This document shows, in pieces, positions 48,267 to 60,815 of a DNA stretch of 64,000 bases. The stretch covers positions 5,642,001 to 5,706,000 of the forward strand of contig NC_061473.1 of NCBI RefSeq assembly GCF_022581195.2. Direction: 5' to 3'. The DNA is from Helicoverpa zea (taxonomy: Eukaryota; Arthropoda; Insecta; Lepidoptera; Noctuidae). The notes beneath the pieces were generated by a model. That model searched no databases and was not told the DNA's origin. It saw only the letters and a list, made by a program, of their open reading frames with translations. A program made the position numbers and the translations under genes. The stretch's first letter is position 1. Every line of letters starts with the position of its first letter.

Positions 48267-48724
48267 AGGAGGCCAGCATAGACCCCGTTCATATCCATGT
48301 TACCTACTTGTCCAAGAGAAAAAAAATACATTACATAATAACTTTTTATTTAAAGGTAACTTCGTTCGTGGCTATAAGCTTTTTAGGCAGAAGTTTCCTG
48401 GGACGTGGGTGAAACCGAGGGTACAGCTAGTCGCGGATATTTTTTATGAGGTCAAGATGAAAATGAGAAACGGTGGTGATGTTTTTGGCATAATGTTTAG
48501 CGAGAGTTTGGTGACACAGAACGTAATGGAATAGATTGGGAGAAATAATTGTGGTCTTTGTACCCTAAGACCTACAACGCAGACCGTGAAAGAACTTATA
48601 TAAAAGGAACTAAGTAGGTACCTACTTAGTTTTTGTTCTTTCGTGCAGAAATAGGTACTTAGGTACCTACCTAAATTATACTTAAATGTAAAGCTCTTTC
48701 ATTAGCCTAAACTTGACCTAAGAA

Positions 48725-48925
48725 AAAACCTTGACACTAAACGATTAGCAAATACAATTTGTTTTTCGAATCAGATAACTTTTTACACGTCACGCAGTGG
48801 CTACGCGCCTACTTTCATAATGCATCTTACATTGCTCGTCGACCTCGAAATTACTTCTTCAAAATACCAAGTAGGTGCGCAATGTATTGAGGTTTATCGG
48901 TGACTTCGGCCAATATGGCCGTAGA
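48725..48925 (+). repeat. dispersed lepidopteran repeat with a short open frame
   Basis: The plus frame reads GYAPTFIMHLTLLVDLEITS... and stops soon after. I associate this string with repeat-derived predictions in moth genomes. The opposite strand is also open briefly. Treated as repeat, not gene. Confidence 0.35.
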
Positions 48926-49290
48926 CACATAATTTAATCAAGCATACATGCTAGCTCTGAGTATGTAACCAGTTTGTTGTGTCCATTTGGTGTGAGTGCA
49001 CGTAAACTTAAAGATATTGCCAGACAGAAATATGGGTAAGTCACTCTATGGTGTAAATGTGTAGGTATATGTACACTATAATTCATATAATAATACAATA
49101 AAGAGAAAAATATTGATACTGAACCGTTTTGAAAAGTCTTTCTCTATTGGGAACATTTTCATCCAGGTAATATACCGTATCTGGACAATAGTTCCCACAG
49201 AAGCGAGTGCCTTTACCGCTAAAAACCGCTAGTATTGAATAAAATATTAGGAAAACTATTTGGATAAAAAAACTTATAATAGGTACTTAC

Positions 49291-49399
49291 GTACTGTCAC
49301 TGTGTCATCGCCGTTGCATTTCCTATGTTTCCCAATATCTTCGAAGCAAAATGTGTGACAGGGTTCGGCCTCTTCATAATGCACCTCGTTCGTGACCAT
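49291..49399 (-). CDS. possible first coding exon of an unidentified minus-strand gene
   Basis: ATG at 49399 in a good context (AAAATGG) opens 36 codons, MVTNEVHYEEAEPCHTFCF..., ending at a strong donor C|GTAAGTACC in phase 1. It is Cys/His-containing and not repeat-like. The preceding 100 bp could be a 5' UTR. I could not find exon 2 to the left before anillin starts at 44910, and the phase is wrong for splicing to anillin exon 2. It could be a real gene with distant or small exons, or a chance frame. Confidence 0.45.
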
Positions 49400-51121
49400 T
49401 TTCGTTTTTTTTCTTCGGCTCAACACAACTTTTAATTCAATTTTGAATTTGCAGCATATTTGACCGTCGCTCTTTTTCCTTTAAATTTAAAAAAAAATAT
49501 TCTTCCATCACAGCATTGCCAAATTTTTTTCTATAAATATTAGCTTTTTTGCCGAATTTTCTCCGAAATATTGCGAAAACTAAAGCCCACGTCTTCCAGA
49601 CCACAATTCGTCACAAAAATCAGTTTGATCTGAGCAATCATTTGAAAATGAGAGGTTATCTTCAATTGGGCATTGTTTTAGCACAATCAATAGGTATTCC
49701 CAGTAATACCAATAGCATGTTTACACAAGCTATAAATCATAATCGTAAAACACGAATAGTTTTCTCACAGTTCGTCATACCGGTTGCGAAAAGGTCGAAT
49801 AGGTTTAATACTCTTTGGCACCTACTCTTTTTGCGGTGTTAAAACAATTCTGCATTGTTTGCAATTATGACAATAGCTTATATCTCTGGGTTTGGCTCCT
49901 AGTCTGTACAGTTGAGTAATTAGACATCTTGCCTTTTACACCTGTTTGGGATTAAAGATTATTACCAAATCAAACATTATAGGTACCTAGGTACCTGTAG
50001 GATGTTTAAAAAAACCAAGTAAGTACCTAGGTACGTAAAACCTCTTTCTTGACGCAAGATATTTACGCTAGGAACTTTCCCAGCATAAAAGTCCCGCGAA
50101 TCGTAGTCTGTTGGTACCTAAATATAACCTACTTGCCTTCTCTGTACCTACTTTCTTTGTACGGATGTTCGTTACTGGAGCTATAAAATAAATAGGTAGG
50201 TAACAAATGACCACGGCCCTAATGTAGTTATTTAGTTAACCAGTCGGGAAATCCAGATAGCAATGAGCTGATGTCCATTACTCCATTACCCACTTAAACA
50301 TCATTGTCAATATTGGACAGTACTAGTATTTGCAGCGTTATTTTATTATGTTAAGAATTTGTGTTGGCTTGGACACTGTCCAAATACTGAGGTACTTTCC
50401 TGTTTATCGCGTAAGTATGGTGTGTTGACAGACTTGAAAAGAGATTTGTTAGAAAGTTTAAACCTTTTTTATGAGGTGGGAAATGACCTATCTCGCTTTA
50501 CTATGGGTGTAGCACGAGAAAACTACTATAACCCACCTTTGTTCCTTCTAAAGCCCTTTATGTACCAGAGTCGTGATTACTCTGTTTCGAACTATGCTGC
50601 AGCCCCTTGGATCTAAGAGGAAACTTCCCCGAGGCAGTTCAGGCGTTAGTTTTCAGTTTTTAATAGATTGATTACTTCGCTGTTTTTTAAGCAATATACA
50701 TTTACCTCATGCCCCCTCTCTCTTGTCTGTGGCTCTCGTATAAGCAATATACCGAACATAATTGAATAAAATATTAGTAAGTTGAATAAAAATAACCGTG
50801 CACGCAGATAAACAATGAAATAAATTGTGTGAGCGACCAGAAGCGTTTAATGTGATGGAGCCGAGGTAAATTGTGAACGTTAGTCACACATAATGTAACA
50901 AAACTCTAATTTACTTCAACGCATTACGGACGCATTAATTCTTACACATATTTGGATACTCGTTCCATGTTTCGATGTATTTTTGCCAAAGTACCCTTAC
51001 CTACTTCCTCCAAATAGCTTTTGAACATTCGAAAAGAAAGGGACGGGCAAGAAAACTATGAGAGTTTTTTTGTTAGCTTCTATTTAGCTAAGTAGGTTAT
51101 ATGTATGTATAGTGTTCATAA
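49400..51121. other. intergenic, mostly unrecognised
   Basis: AT-rich. Contains one dispersed-repeat copy (50485-50625) and TAGGTA/GGTACC-rich stretches near 49980-50130. No gene supported. Confidence 0.5.
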
Positions 51122-51445
51122 ATATAAGCTAGGGTATGATCTCCTAGCCTTAATCAGAAATAAAACGTCAATTCGTATCACAATAACTTCTTGTATTCAC
51201 TTTTAAAACACAATTTAATATCAATCGTAAGAAAATATAGTTTATCAGTCCACGAAGGAAGCGCATGGGAAGCGCGCGCTCTAACTGTCAAAATCTCTTT
51301 TTAGTGTTGTCCTCACAGTAGAGGTAGTGTTGTCCGTATAAAACTAAAATGATTTAGTATACTTCGGTAAATATAGTATAGTTCCTTAATGTATGAAAAG
51401 AGAATATAACATACAGAACAACACAGGATAATATTAGTCTAACAT
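51122..51445 (-). repeat. left long terminal repeat (3' LTR if minus-oriented)
   Basis: From ATAAGCTAGGGTATGATCTC to ATATTAGTCTAACAT. No differences from the right copy seen by eye over 324 bp. Confidence 0.85.
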
Positions 51446-51479
51446 TCGGCCATTCTGACCACTAAGTTTGTCCTCAAAC

Positions 51480-51640
51480 TTCTCAAAGTCAAAGTCAAAT
51501 CATTTATTTCATTTAGGCCTTTACAAGCACTTATGGACGTCAAAATTATAACTAAGTTTGATTCTAGTTGCCCATTCCAAAAGTAGCTTCCTATGGAGAA
51601 GAACGGGCAAGAAACTCCATGGTTACTCTTTTTAAAAATA
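51480..51640 (+). repeat. dispersed repeat (GAAGAACGGGCAAGAAACTC)
   Basis: CAAAGTCAAAGTCAAATCAT, then GAAGAACGGGCAAGAAACTC CATGGTTACTC, a motif I recall as common in moth genomes. It lies just inside the left LTR. Confidence 0.45.
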
Positions 51641-51805
51641 ATATAGTATTACAATTTGTATGTATTGATACATACAGTAAAAGCATGCGAAGATCATGTA
51701 GAATCGCAAAGACAAATGAGAGTAAAGTGACAATTAAAATGCTACATGGTGTTCACATTTACAAATTGGTTTATATTTTGGTACAAAGTTAAAGGTCAAA
51801 GTCAA

Positions 51806-53620
51806 GAGGTTATTCGCCAGCAAGAAGTCATGACTGTGCCACCTTTACAGAGCTGCGTTCCTAGGACTGCCTCGAGGCCTTCACTCTTACTGGAGCCATC
51901 CACGCCTTCCAGCCAATCTAAACTCACGACATCTGCATTTGACCCCTCACCGCAAAGCCAAGAGGATGTCCACCAACAAGGCTTCACGATCGTGCCAACC
52001 TTCCAGAGTCGTATCTTTAACTAGGACGGACTGCATCGTGGCCTTCACTCCAACTGGAGCCATCCACGCCTTCCAGCCAATCTCAACTCACGACATCTGC
52101 ATTTGACCCCTCACCGCAAAGCCAAGAGGATGTCCACCAACAAGGCTTCACGATCGTGCCAACCTTCCAGAGTCGTATCTTTAACTAGGACGGACTGCAT
52201 CGTGGCCTTCACTCCAACTGGAGCCATCCACGCCTTCCAGCCAATCTCAACTCACGACATCTGCATTTGACCCCTCACCGCAAAGCCAAGAGGATGTCCA
52301 CCAACAAGGCTTCACGATCGTGCCAACCTTCCAGAGTCGTATCTTTAACTAGGACGGACTGCATCGTGGCCTTCACTCCAACTAGAGCCATCCACGCCTT
52401 CCAGCCAATCTCAACTCACGACATCTGCATTTGACCCCTCACCGCAAAGCCAAGAGGATGTCCACCAACAAGGCTTCACGATCGTGCCAACCTTCCAGAG
52501 TCGTATCTTTAACTAGGACGGACTGCATCGTGGCCTTCACTCCAACTGGAGCCATCCACGCCTTCCAGCCAATCTCAACTCACGACATCTGCATTTGACC
52601 CCTCACCGCAAAGCCAAGAGGATGTCCACCAACAAGGCTTCACGATCGTGCCAACCTTCCAGAGTCGTATCTTTAACTAGGACGGACTGCATCGTGGCCT
52701 TCACTCCAACTGGAGCCATCCACGCCTTCCAGCCAATCTCAACTCACGACATCTGCATTTGACCCCTCACCGCAAAGCCAAGAGGATGTCCACCAACAAG
52801 GCTTCACGATCGTGCCAACCTTCCAGAGTCGTATCTTTAACTAGGACGGACTGCATCGTGGCCTTCACTCCAACTGGAGCCATCCACGCCTTCCAGCCAA
52901 TCTCAACTCACGACATCTGCATTTGACCCCTCACCGCAAAGCCAAGAGGATGTCCACCAACAAGGCTTCACGATCGTGCCAACCTTCCAGAGTCGTATCT
53001 TTAACTAGGACGGACTGCATCGTGGCCTTCACTCCAACTGGAGCCATCCACGCCTTCCAGCCAATCTCAACTCACGACATCTGCATTTGACCCCTCACCG
53101 CAAAGCCAAGAGGATGTCCACCAACAAGGCTTCACGATCGTGCCAACCTTCCAGAGTCGTATCTTTAACTAGGACGGACTGCATCGTGGCCTTCACTCCA
53201 ACTGGAGCCATCCACGCCTTCCAGCCAATCTCAACTCACGACATCTGCATTTGACCCCTCACCGCAAAGCCAAGAGGATGTCCACCAACAAGGCTTCACG
53301 ATCGTGCCAACCTTCCAGAGTCGTATCTTTAACTAGAACGGACTGCATCGTGGCCTTCACTCCAACTGGAGCCATCCACGCCTTCCAGCCAATCTCAACT
53401 CACGACATCTGCATTTGACCCCTCACCGCAAAGCCAAGAGGATGTCCACCAACAAGGCTTCACGATCGTGCCAACCTTCCAGAGTCGTATCTTTAACTAG
53501 GACTGCATCGTGGCCTTCACTCCAACTGGAGCCATCCACGCCTTCCAGCCATCTCTAACTATGACTGCATCGTGGCCTTCACTCCAACTGGAGCCATCCA
53601 CGCCTTCCAGCCATGCTAAC
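51806..53620. repeat. 164-bp tandem array (satellite-like)
   Basis: Nine head-to-tail 164-bp units from 52024 to 53499 (starts at 52024, 52188, 52352, 52516, 52680, 52844, 53008, 53172, 53336) are almost identical. Only isolated changes are visible, e.g. CTAGAGCC near 52383 and TAGAACGG near 53335. Diverged half-units flank them: 51806-52023 on the left, two truncated units at 53500-53620, and one decayed piece at 53862-53921. Each unit has TAACTAG and a length not divisible by 3, so it is non-coding. Confidence 0.95.
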
Positions 53621-53929
53621 AAATCGTCAACAATATAATTGCATAAACTCTCACTACGATAAACAATTTCTGCGAATATTTTCATTTCATTTCATTTTGA
53701 ATCCAAACTGTGACTTGTGTACATTGCCATTTTAACAAATTGGCAACCATATACTTGTACAAATTCTTACTACGGTAAACAACTTCACGTCTAGTATTTG
53801 GACTTGTATACTTTATCAAAACATTCAAGTTTAACAGAGTAAGTTAATCTTACTATCACTGTGACTGCAACGAGGAATTCACTCCTATTTGGAGCTATCT
53901 ACGCCTTCTAGTCATGTTAACAAATTGAC

Positions 53930-54990
53930 ATCAAGATCCTTCTATCAAGTCTCTCGACTTATGTACCTTATCAATACATTCAAATTTAACCATGACAAGT
54001 CAACATCAACATATTGGCATCTATATACTTATATATTTTCCTATTTAAATAATCGACTTGTTTTATATCCAGTCTTTGGATTTATTTCTTTATAAATACA
54101 TTCAAATTCAACCATTACAAGTAAACATCAACATATTGGCATCTATATACTTATATCATATCCTATTTCAATAATCAACTTTATTTATATCCAGTCTCTG
54201 GATCTATATTCTTTATAAATACATTCAAATTCAACCATTTCAAGTCAACATCAACATATTGGCATCTATATACTTATGTCATTTCCTATTTCAATAATCG
54301 ACATGTTTTATATCCAGTCTCTGGATTTATTTCTTTATAAATACATTCAAATTCAACGATTACAAGTCAACATCAACATTTTGACATCAATATACTTTTA
54401 TCATTCCCCATTAAATAAACAATTCTCTATATCCAGTCTCCGGACTTGTGTAGGTACCTTACCAATACATTCAAATTCAAGCAATACAAGTCAAAATCAA
54501 CATATTGACATGAATTCATTTATATAGTTCCCCATCAAATAAACAATTCCTTATATCCAGTCTCGGTTCTTATCTTACACATACTTTATCAATACATTCA
54601 AATTTCAATATTACAAGTCAATATGAACATATCGACGACAACATACTTATATCATCAATCATTAAATAAAGAATCCTATGTATCCAGTCTCTGGATTTGT
54701 GTACCTCATTCAAATTCAAGCAGTACAAGTCAACATCACCATATTGGCATCAAAATACTTATATCATTTCTCATTTCAATAGAAAACTTCTATTATACAA
54801 AGTCTCTGAACTTATGTTCCTTATTAACACATTAAAATTTATCACTATCATAATTCAAAGTGCAAATCAGTATTTACACATTGCTTCTGCTTATATAATT
54901 CTCATTACAGTAAACAACTTCTTTCTATCCAGTACCTGGACTACTGTACATTAACAATACAATATACAATTTCTTAATATCCAGCCTTAG
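53930..54990. repeat. degenerate ~122-bp tandem array
   Basis: TATCCAGTCT recurs at about 54065, 54188, 54311, 54430, 54554 and 54681, with weaker copies to about 54975. Between them ACATTCAAATTCAA, AAGTCAACATCAACATATTG and CATCTATATACTTAT repeat. Spacing 114 to 131 bp. Much more diverged than the adjacent 164-bp array. Confidence 0.85.
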
Positions 54991-57900
54991 ATTCATAAAC
55001 TGCGTCACTACACTTGTATTGATCTTCAATACAATATACAATTGCTTAATATCCTGTCTTATTTTATATACTTCACAATTACACTTTATTGGCACAATAT
55101 ATACAATTTATTTTTTAAGGACTTAGTTTCGAAGAATTGAGAGCTATGATAAATATACACAGCTTTTTAAGTAGGTATGTGTCAATGAAGATCTCTATAA
55201 ATATTGATTAATAATATTATCACAAGCGGCTCCTTACACAAAACCGTCCTTACACAATTCCTTCGTGTATTAAATTCAGAATCATAAATGACTCGTAATT
55301 GTCAATATCCTCAAACTGGACAATATACAAATCTCTCAATTTATTACATCTTCTATCTCTGACTACAATATATATGTATACATATTTTATCTCGTTTAGT
55401 ATCCATTAATCATCAATATGATCAAAGTAGCTAATACAAATTCTTTAGTCAGTTTCTCTGCCCATCTCTTATTTATATTCGTTATCTCACAACTAGTACA
55501 ATATATCTTGTCTATTCAATACTCAATTCTTTATTAGCATTCCAGTCGCTAGTTTTTAATAATTAACAACATAATAAAATGAGAAATGTACAAGTAATTA
55601 CATTTTTCTCTGTCCATCTCTTATTTGTATTAGAGCAATGCCTATGGTTGAACTAAATCAATACATGTCTTCTATTATTATTATTTAACAACACAATCAA
55701 ACTCAATCAGACCATACAATTGTTACAACATTACAATTGTTTCTGTTAATCCCTTATTGTAGTGGTTAAAATATATAAATACATAATATCCATTTTCTTC
55801 CTCGAGTCGTTTGTTTTCAGCAACAAACAATAGAACCAGCTAAAACAGTACATAGTGCATACCTTCCAACCTATGAACTTATCAAAAGTTTATTTATGTA
55901 GTCTTATTTCAATAATTCAACAATACAACCAAACTGAATTAGTATGAATCTTTCAATTCATTTCACATCTCAATACAGAGGCTCGTAAGAATTAATAACA
56001 GATAATCAAGGTAAAAATTGTACAAATCTTTAATTTATTCATTCAATTTTCTTCGTCTGGTATTGTTTTATTAATTAACAATTCATTAAAATCACTACAC
56101 TTCTCAATTTAAGCTTTTCTTTTTAGTTAATACCATTTAATCAAATTATAACTCTACAAGTTGTAAAGCGTGAGTGGAAAAGCTTTCTGCTCCTTCGGAA
56201 CTATATCCCTGATGAGGGATACGAAAGCAGAATTGAAGGTGGTGCCGTAGAAACAATTTTAATACAAACAAAGTGACAACAAAGTACCCCTGAGCCTAGT
56301 TTAACTCATGGTTCTTTATTTATGGTGCCTTAAAGTATTGCCTTCTTTAGCTGTGCCCTAACAGGGCCTATAATGGTACCTACTTAGTTTTAAGCCTCTT
56401 CAACATCTATTGTAACATTATGGAATGCAAATAAATATATATGAATATAAACATAACCAGATGTCATCATCTTTAAATATAAGTTCCAATCACCATATAA
56501 ATTGTTCTTTATCAGTCAGTTTTTTTTTTCAATTAATGGTTCAAAACTAATAGATACTAAGCAATGCTCTTTCTTAGTTGTTGACTGTAAAACACTTGTG
56601 GTTGTACTTACTGACTTGTTAAAGATGTTGTTGACACCCCACTGAATTCACTCCTCTGATCCTCCACAATCTTGGTTCCTATTTTATAAGTGGTCAGAAT
56701 AGACTCACAACATCAATCAAGAAAATCATCATAAACTGTACATGTAATTTTCTGTGAGAGAAGGTCTAACATACAATATGTGCTGAAATTTAGTCTCAGA
56801 ATAAAATGTCTTACCTCCCAGGAAATTACAAGATTTCCTGTCATAAAGAGAGTATAGAGAGAAATGTTAACTCGTATCGTTACCATCCATAAAAGTTCAG
56901 GTTCAGTTTATTTATAATAATCTATATGTTTTACTGAGTGCCCTGGTATGCATTCAACTTTTTAATGGGCTAGGACAAATTACTTATTAATTGCCTAGTC
57001 TTTTATTCTTTAACTGTCTCACATACTTCTTTTTCAGTATGGTATAATGTATTCTGATGGTATAGCTCCTGTGTAGTATCAGACAATTTTATGTATAACT
57101 AATGTTGTTTTGTTCCAACTCAAACCTATCTCTTATTGACCCAATTGCCATATTCAATTATTAAGTTAATAATATATAGACTGCTTTCGATTCAGATTTC
57201 AAAGCCGAAATTTCTTTATTTTGTATTTATTTGATTCTAGTATACATATCTTTAAGCACTTCGGGTTATTTTTAATGGTTGAGAAAACTGGTCTCAGCAT
57301 CAAGTGGTGGATTCCAAATTAAAATGAAATCTTTCAAAAAGAACATATCTGATCTGGCTACTCAGATTACTGACACTACTGAGTTATATTTTCTTCTGAT
57401 TAATTGACACTACTGATTTATATTTATTTATTATGCTTCAGTCTGTAAAATCCTTTAAGTAAATAATATTTACTACAATTGCTGCATCTTTACTGTGATT
57501 AAACTATCCTTAATGTGTTACAGTCCTATAATGTACCTGTTAGCTGTAACATCATCCAACATTCAGATAGAATAAGCAGTTTAACTTTTTCTAGGTGAGG
57601 CAATTTACAGTTAATAATATGGAAAAGATCATTTAAAAAGATTACCATTTTTATAATTTTCACTTTAGATACTCTTTAAAATAATAACAAGCAATGATAT
57701 TTGCTTGGAATGAAGTTTTACTTAACAATGATGTATGCTATTGGCAGTACCAAGATATTGGTAAAACATACTTACTGTCTGAAACATACTGGCTTGAAGC
57801 ATTTAGTTTCATAGTTACTTTATTAATAAAAACCAGTTTAGTGTTTATAGTACTTTAAAGTATTTGATTATCCATTATTAATACCTGTTATCACCGCTTT

Positions 57901-58700
57901 GGATGTACATAGAATAGTCAAGAGCTGTGTCGCACGGTTTTTGTTGGTTGTCAATTAACCACTTTATTTTCTACCTCTATTTGTAAGTGATTATGATTAT
58001 TTCAATTTTAATTATTGTAATATTGGCTTTATATCATGAATATCCTATTGTTATATCCTATTTACTTATTTTTATAGGTACTTCCTTTGTCTATTTCAGT
58101 AATGTATGTAAATAATGCATTAACACCAAATCGTTTGGCCATCATCCCCATGAACTATGCAATTAGCTTTACTTGCTTTATTTACTCTTTTCTCATGAAT
58201 ATTTTATGTATTCAATGTGTAGCAAAAATAACACCATACATAATTACTCAGGATATAAATGTTTACCTCAGAGTATCTGTCATGTTCCCAGCTGGTTTAT
58301 GGATGTCTAATGAAATATATTGTTGTACATTTACTCACCTTAAAAATGTATGCATCAAATGGATCAATAGCAAACTCTGTTCACATCCATGTAAAACTGC
58401 ACTTATGTGCTAAATTATATTTTGAATGGTACCCATTATGTACAACAAAATATCTATAACCTAGAGGAAACTCAGTACCGAAGCTCTGAAATGTCAGCTC
58501 AAATAGTTTTTAGTATATAGAGCTAAATGTTTCTGGTTTTATATTTGTATGCCATGACAAGTGGCAAACATGTTTTAAGCACATACCTTTAATAATTGTA
58601 TTATCCTACATGCATGCACCTGCGTGTGTATGCATGTATACACATGTTTGGGCAATTAAATGATTGTTTTCTATTCCATGGATTAATTGGAATGAGAAAA
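54991..58700. other. AT-rich interior of the LTR element, no gene seen
   Basis: Low-complexity AT-rich sequence with simple echoes of the tandem arrays in its first part. 56196-56222 has a TATCCC/GGGATA hairpin. The 108-codon plus frame at 58087-58413 is hydrophobic but unlike any protein I know. Confidence 0.5.
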
Positions 58701-58808
58701 AAAAATATTAATGCTTATACCTGATTGTCCAATGTCTCGGGTACCTGTTGCATCGCGGCGGAGAAGGTGTCTAATCGCCATCAGGCGTAGTGTGTGTCAA
58801 GCAGTAAT

Positions 58809-59015
58809 CTACACACAAGAATCTTGTCTGGTCGTCGTCATTATAGGCTCCACAAGTTGTTGACCATGTCGCTTTGTTTTCCTTGAGTAGATAAGTCCTT
58901 GATACATTATTGCGGTTGAGCAATCAGTGCTGTGGTCATCTCGTCTTCGTTTAAGTGTTTCGTATAGTGTGGCGTGATCATTAATATTATTGTATTCGGA
59001 GCATTCGCGCCCCAT
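58809..59015 (-). pseudogene. gag-like remnant next to the right LTR
   Basis: A short frame just inside the putative 5' LTR includes LYETLKRRRDDHSTD followed by A-M/Y-rich sequence, vaguely like the LKGR.NYSTW..AM start of copia-type gag. The Trp is missing and the frame stops after 68 codons. Position supports gag, sequence only weakly. Confidence 0.3.
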
Positions 59016-59050
59016 TGGTAATTAGGCGTTTTCTGTTCTTCCCGCTTCTG

Positions 59051-59374
59051 ATATAAGCTAGGGTATGATCTCCTAGCCTTAATCAGAAATAAAACGTCAA
59101 TTCGTATCACAATAACTTCTTGTATTCACTTTTAAAACACAATTTAATATCAATCGTAAGAAAATATAGTTTATCAGTCCACGAAGGAAGCGCATGGGAA
59201 GCGCGCGCTCTAACTGTCAAAATCTCTTTTTAGTGTTGTCCTCACAGTAGAGGTAGTGTTGTCCGTATAAAACTAAAATGATTTAGTATACTTCGGTAAA
59301 TATAGTATAGTTCCTTAATGTATGAAAAGAGAATATAACATACAGAACAACACAGGATAATATTAGTCTAACAT
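59051..59374 (-). repeat. right long terminal repeat (5' LTR if minus-oriented)
   Basis: Same length and apparently same sequence as 51122-51445. On the minus strand the bases after it read ATCAGAAGCGGGAAGAACAG, where a primer-binding site would be expected; it does not start TGG. Confidence 0.85.
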
Positions 59375-59884
59375 AAATAATTCTGACTTATTTTGAACCC
59401 TTTGGCTCTACCTTTTTGGGATATCATCACAACAATTTACCATTGTCCGCTCCCAATTTCCGTCTGGAGCCAGTTGAGTTTCAGGGTCGCGGTTATTCTG
59501 TCGGAACCACAACTTTATTTGGAAACTAATTTAGGTCCTCATAAAACTAGGTTAATTAGTAAATATGTTGAGGTGGTCGTGCGAACTGTCGCCCTTGACT
59601 CACTAACATTTAACGCCTGATATTTATCGATAAATAACTATTTACATAATTTATATGAATCCTGATGACGGCTTGGCGTCTAGATTATAAAAGTTAATAG
59701 GTGCTTAAGAAAAGTCCGATGTAATAAGCGTATTAGATCAAGGTTTAATGTTTGTTGTCCCAATGATCGAATTCGTCACAATCCTCTTCCATCTTTCTCT
59801 ATTCCAAAATTGACATGAACAAAACCAGATTTTGAAGTCGCTGACCTACCTTTTTAATTTCTTCCACTATACTTAGGTATTTTT

Positions 59885-59941
59885 AGGGTTCCGTACCTCG
59901 AAAGGAAAAAACGGAACCCTTATAGGATCACTTTGTTATCC

Positions 59942-59976
<35 letters not shown>

Positions 59977-60815
59977 AAGACCCTTTATCTTAAGAACGCG
60001 TGGACATATCAAGCTGAAATTCATATGAAATACTCGGGTCTATTGTCCCTTTAGGCTGTGAAAATATCAAGCTTCTAAGCCAAGCTAATCAAAAGATACA
60101 ACCGATTATGTCGATATTTTCAACAAATTCTCGACACTCGCAAAGGAATCAAAACCTACAGGGTACTTCCCGTAAACTTAGAATCTTGAAATTTGGCATG
60201 AAGCATTGTTATATAATGCAAATATAGGAAAAATTGCGAAAATCTCATTTTTTTTTGTTATATAATATAATAAAAATATTTTAATAAAATGAAACTTACT
60301 ACCTTATTTCTCACGAACGAATAAAGGTACCAAATTGAAATTTATACCAAATACCTAGGTCTATTGTCCCTTTAAGCAATTAAAAAATCAAACTTCTAAG
60401 TTAACGCGATCAAAAGATACAGCAGTTTTACCGACACCTTAGACGAATTTCCGTCACACGCTAGGGAATCAAAACCTACAAGGTACTTCCCGTGAACTCA
60501 GAATCTTGAAATTCGGCACGAAGCAACGTTATATAGTACAGATAAAGGAAAAATTGCGAAAATGATAAATTTGAAGTTACATAAAATATTAAAATATTAT
60601 TTTTGCTTACATGACATAAAATATTTTTTTAATAATTATAAACTTACTACCTACCCTTTTTCACATGAACGCGTAGAGATATTAAAGTTTTGAATAAAAA
60701 GTGAAATTCATATCAAACACTTCTTAAATATAATGGCCTCTAAACTGTGAAAAATTTTAAATCATTCAAAGGTCATTGGGCACCTTAGTATGAAAACCAT
60801 ACCCACGGCGGATAC
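59885..60815 (+). repeat. GGGTTCCGTA-type repeat with (TCTG)n and degenerate triplication
   Basis: Starts TTTAGGGTTCCGTACCTCGA and AAAACGGAACCC, has a (TCTG)n run at 59942-59976, then two ~300-bp related blocks (59996-60245 and 60305-60565; shared TCTATTGTCCCTTTA, AATCAAAACCTACA, GGTACTTCCCGT) and a partial third (60660-60780). Ends near GTATGAAAACCATACCCACG. Confidence 0.7.

Larger units (their letters stand above)
51122..59374 (-). mobile_element. LTR-type element, 8.25 kb, non-autonomous, copia-like?
   Basis: Two 324-bp direct repeats (51122-51445 and 59051-59374) that appear identical bound a 7.6-kb interior. Flanks share TAAAT (51119-51123 and 59374-59378, overlapping the repeat edges), consistent with a 5-bp target duplication. 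Read on the minus strand the repeat starts TGTTAGACTAATATTATCC, a usual LTR start. No protease, integrase or RT frame was found; tandem arrays occupy the left part of the interior. A weak gag-like frame lies at 58809-59015. Family assignment is tentative. Confidence 0.7.

Noticed and set aside
49291..49399. Treating this exon as an upstream first exon of anillin
   Set aside because: It ends in phase 1, whereas anillin exon 2 starts in phase 0, and anillin already has its conserved MDPFTQ start exon.
52024..53499. CRISPR-like array
   Set aside because: The repeats are contiguous with no unique spacers and the host is an animal; it is a tandem satellite.
51806..53620. Coding tandem repeat protein
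   Set aside because: The unit is 164 bp, not a multiple of 3, and each copy contains TAACTAG; open stretches are short and unconserved between copies.
56180..56230. CTGATGAG...GAAA with flanking TTCTGC/GCAGAA, resembling a hammerhead ribozyme core
   Set aside because: Stem II would be a single base pair and stem I does not pair. The same bases form a simple TATCCC/GGGATA hairpin, which explains the symmetry better.
58087..58413. 108-codon hydrophobic ORF inside the LTR element
   Set aside because: Not gag- or env-like, wrong strand for the inferred orientation, and biased AT-rich codons; probably chance.
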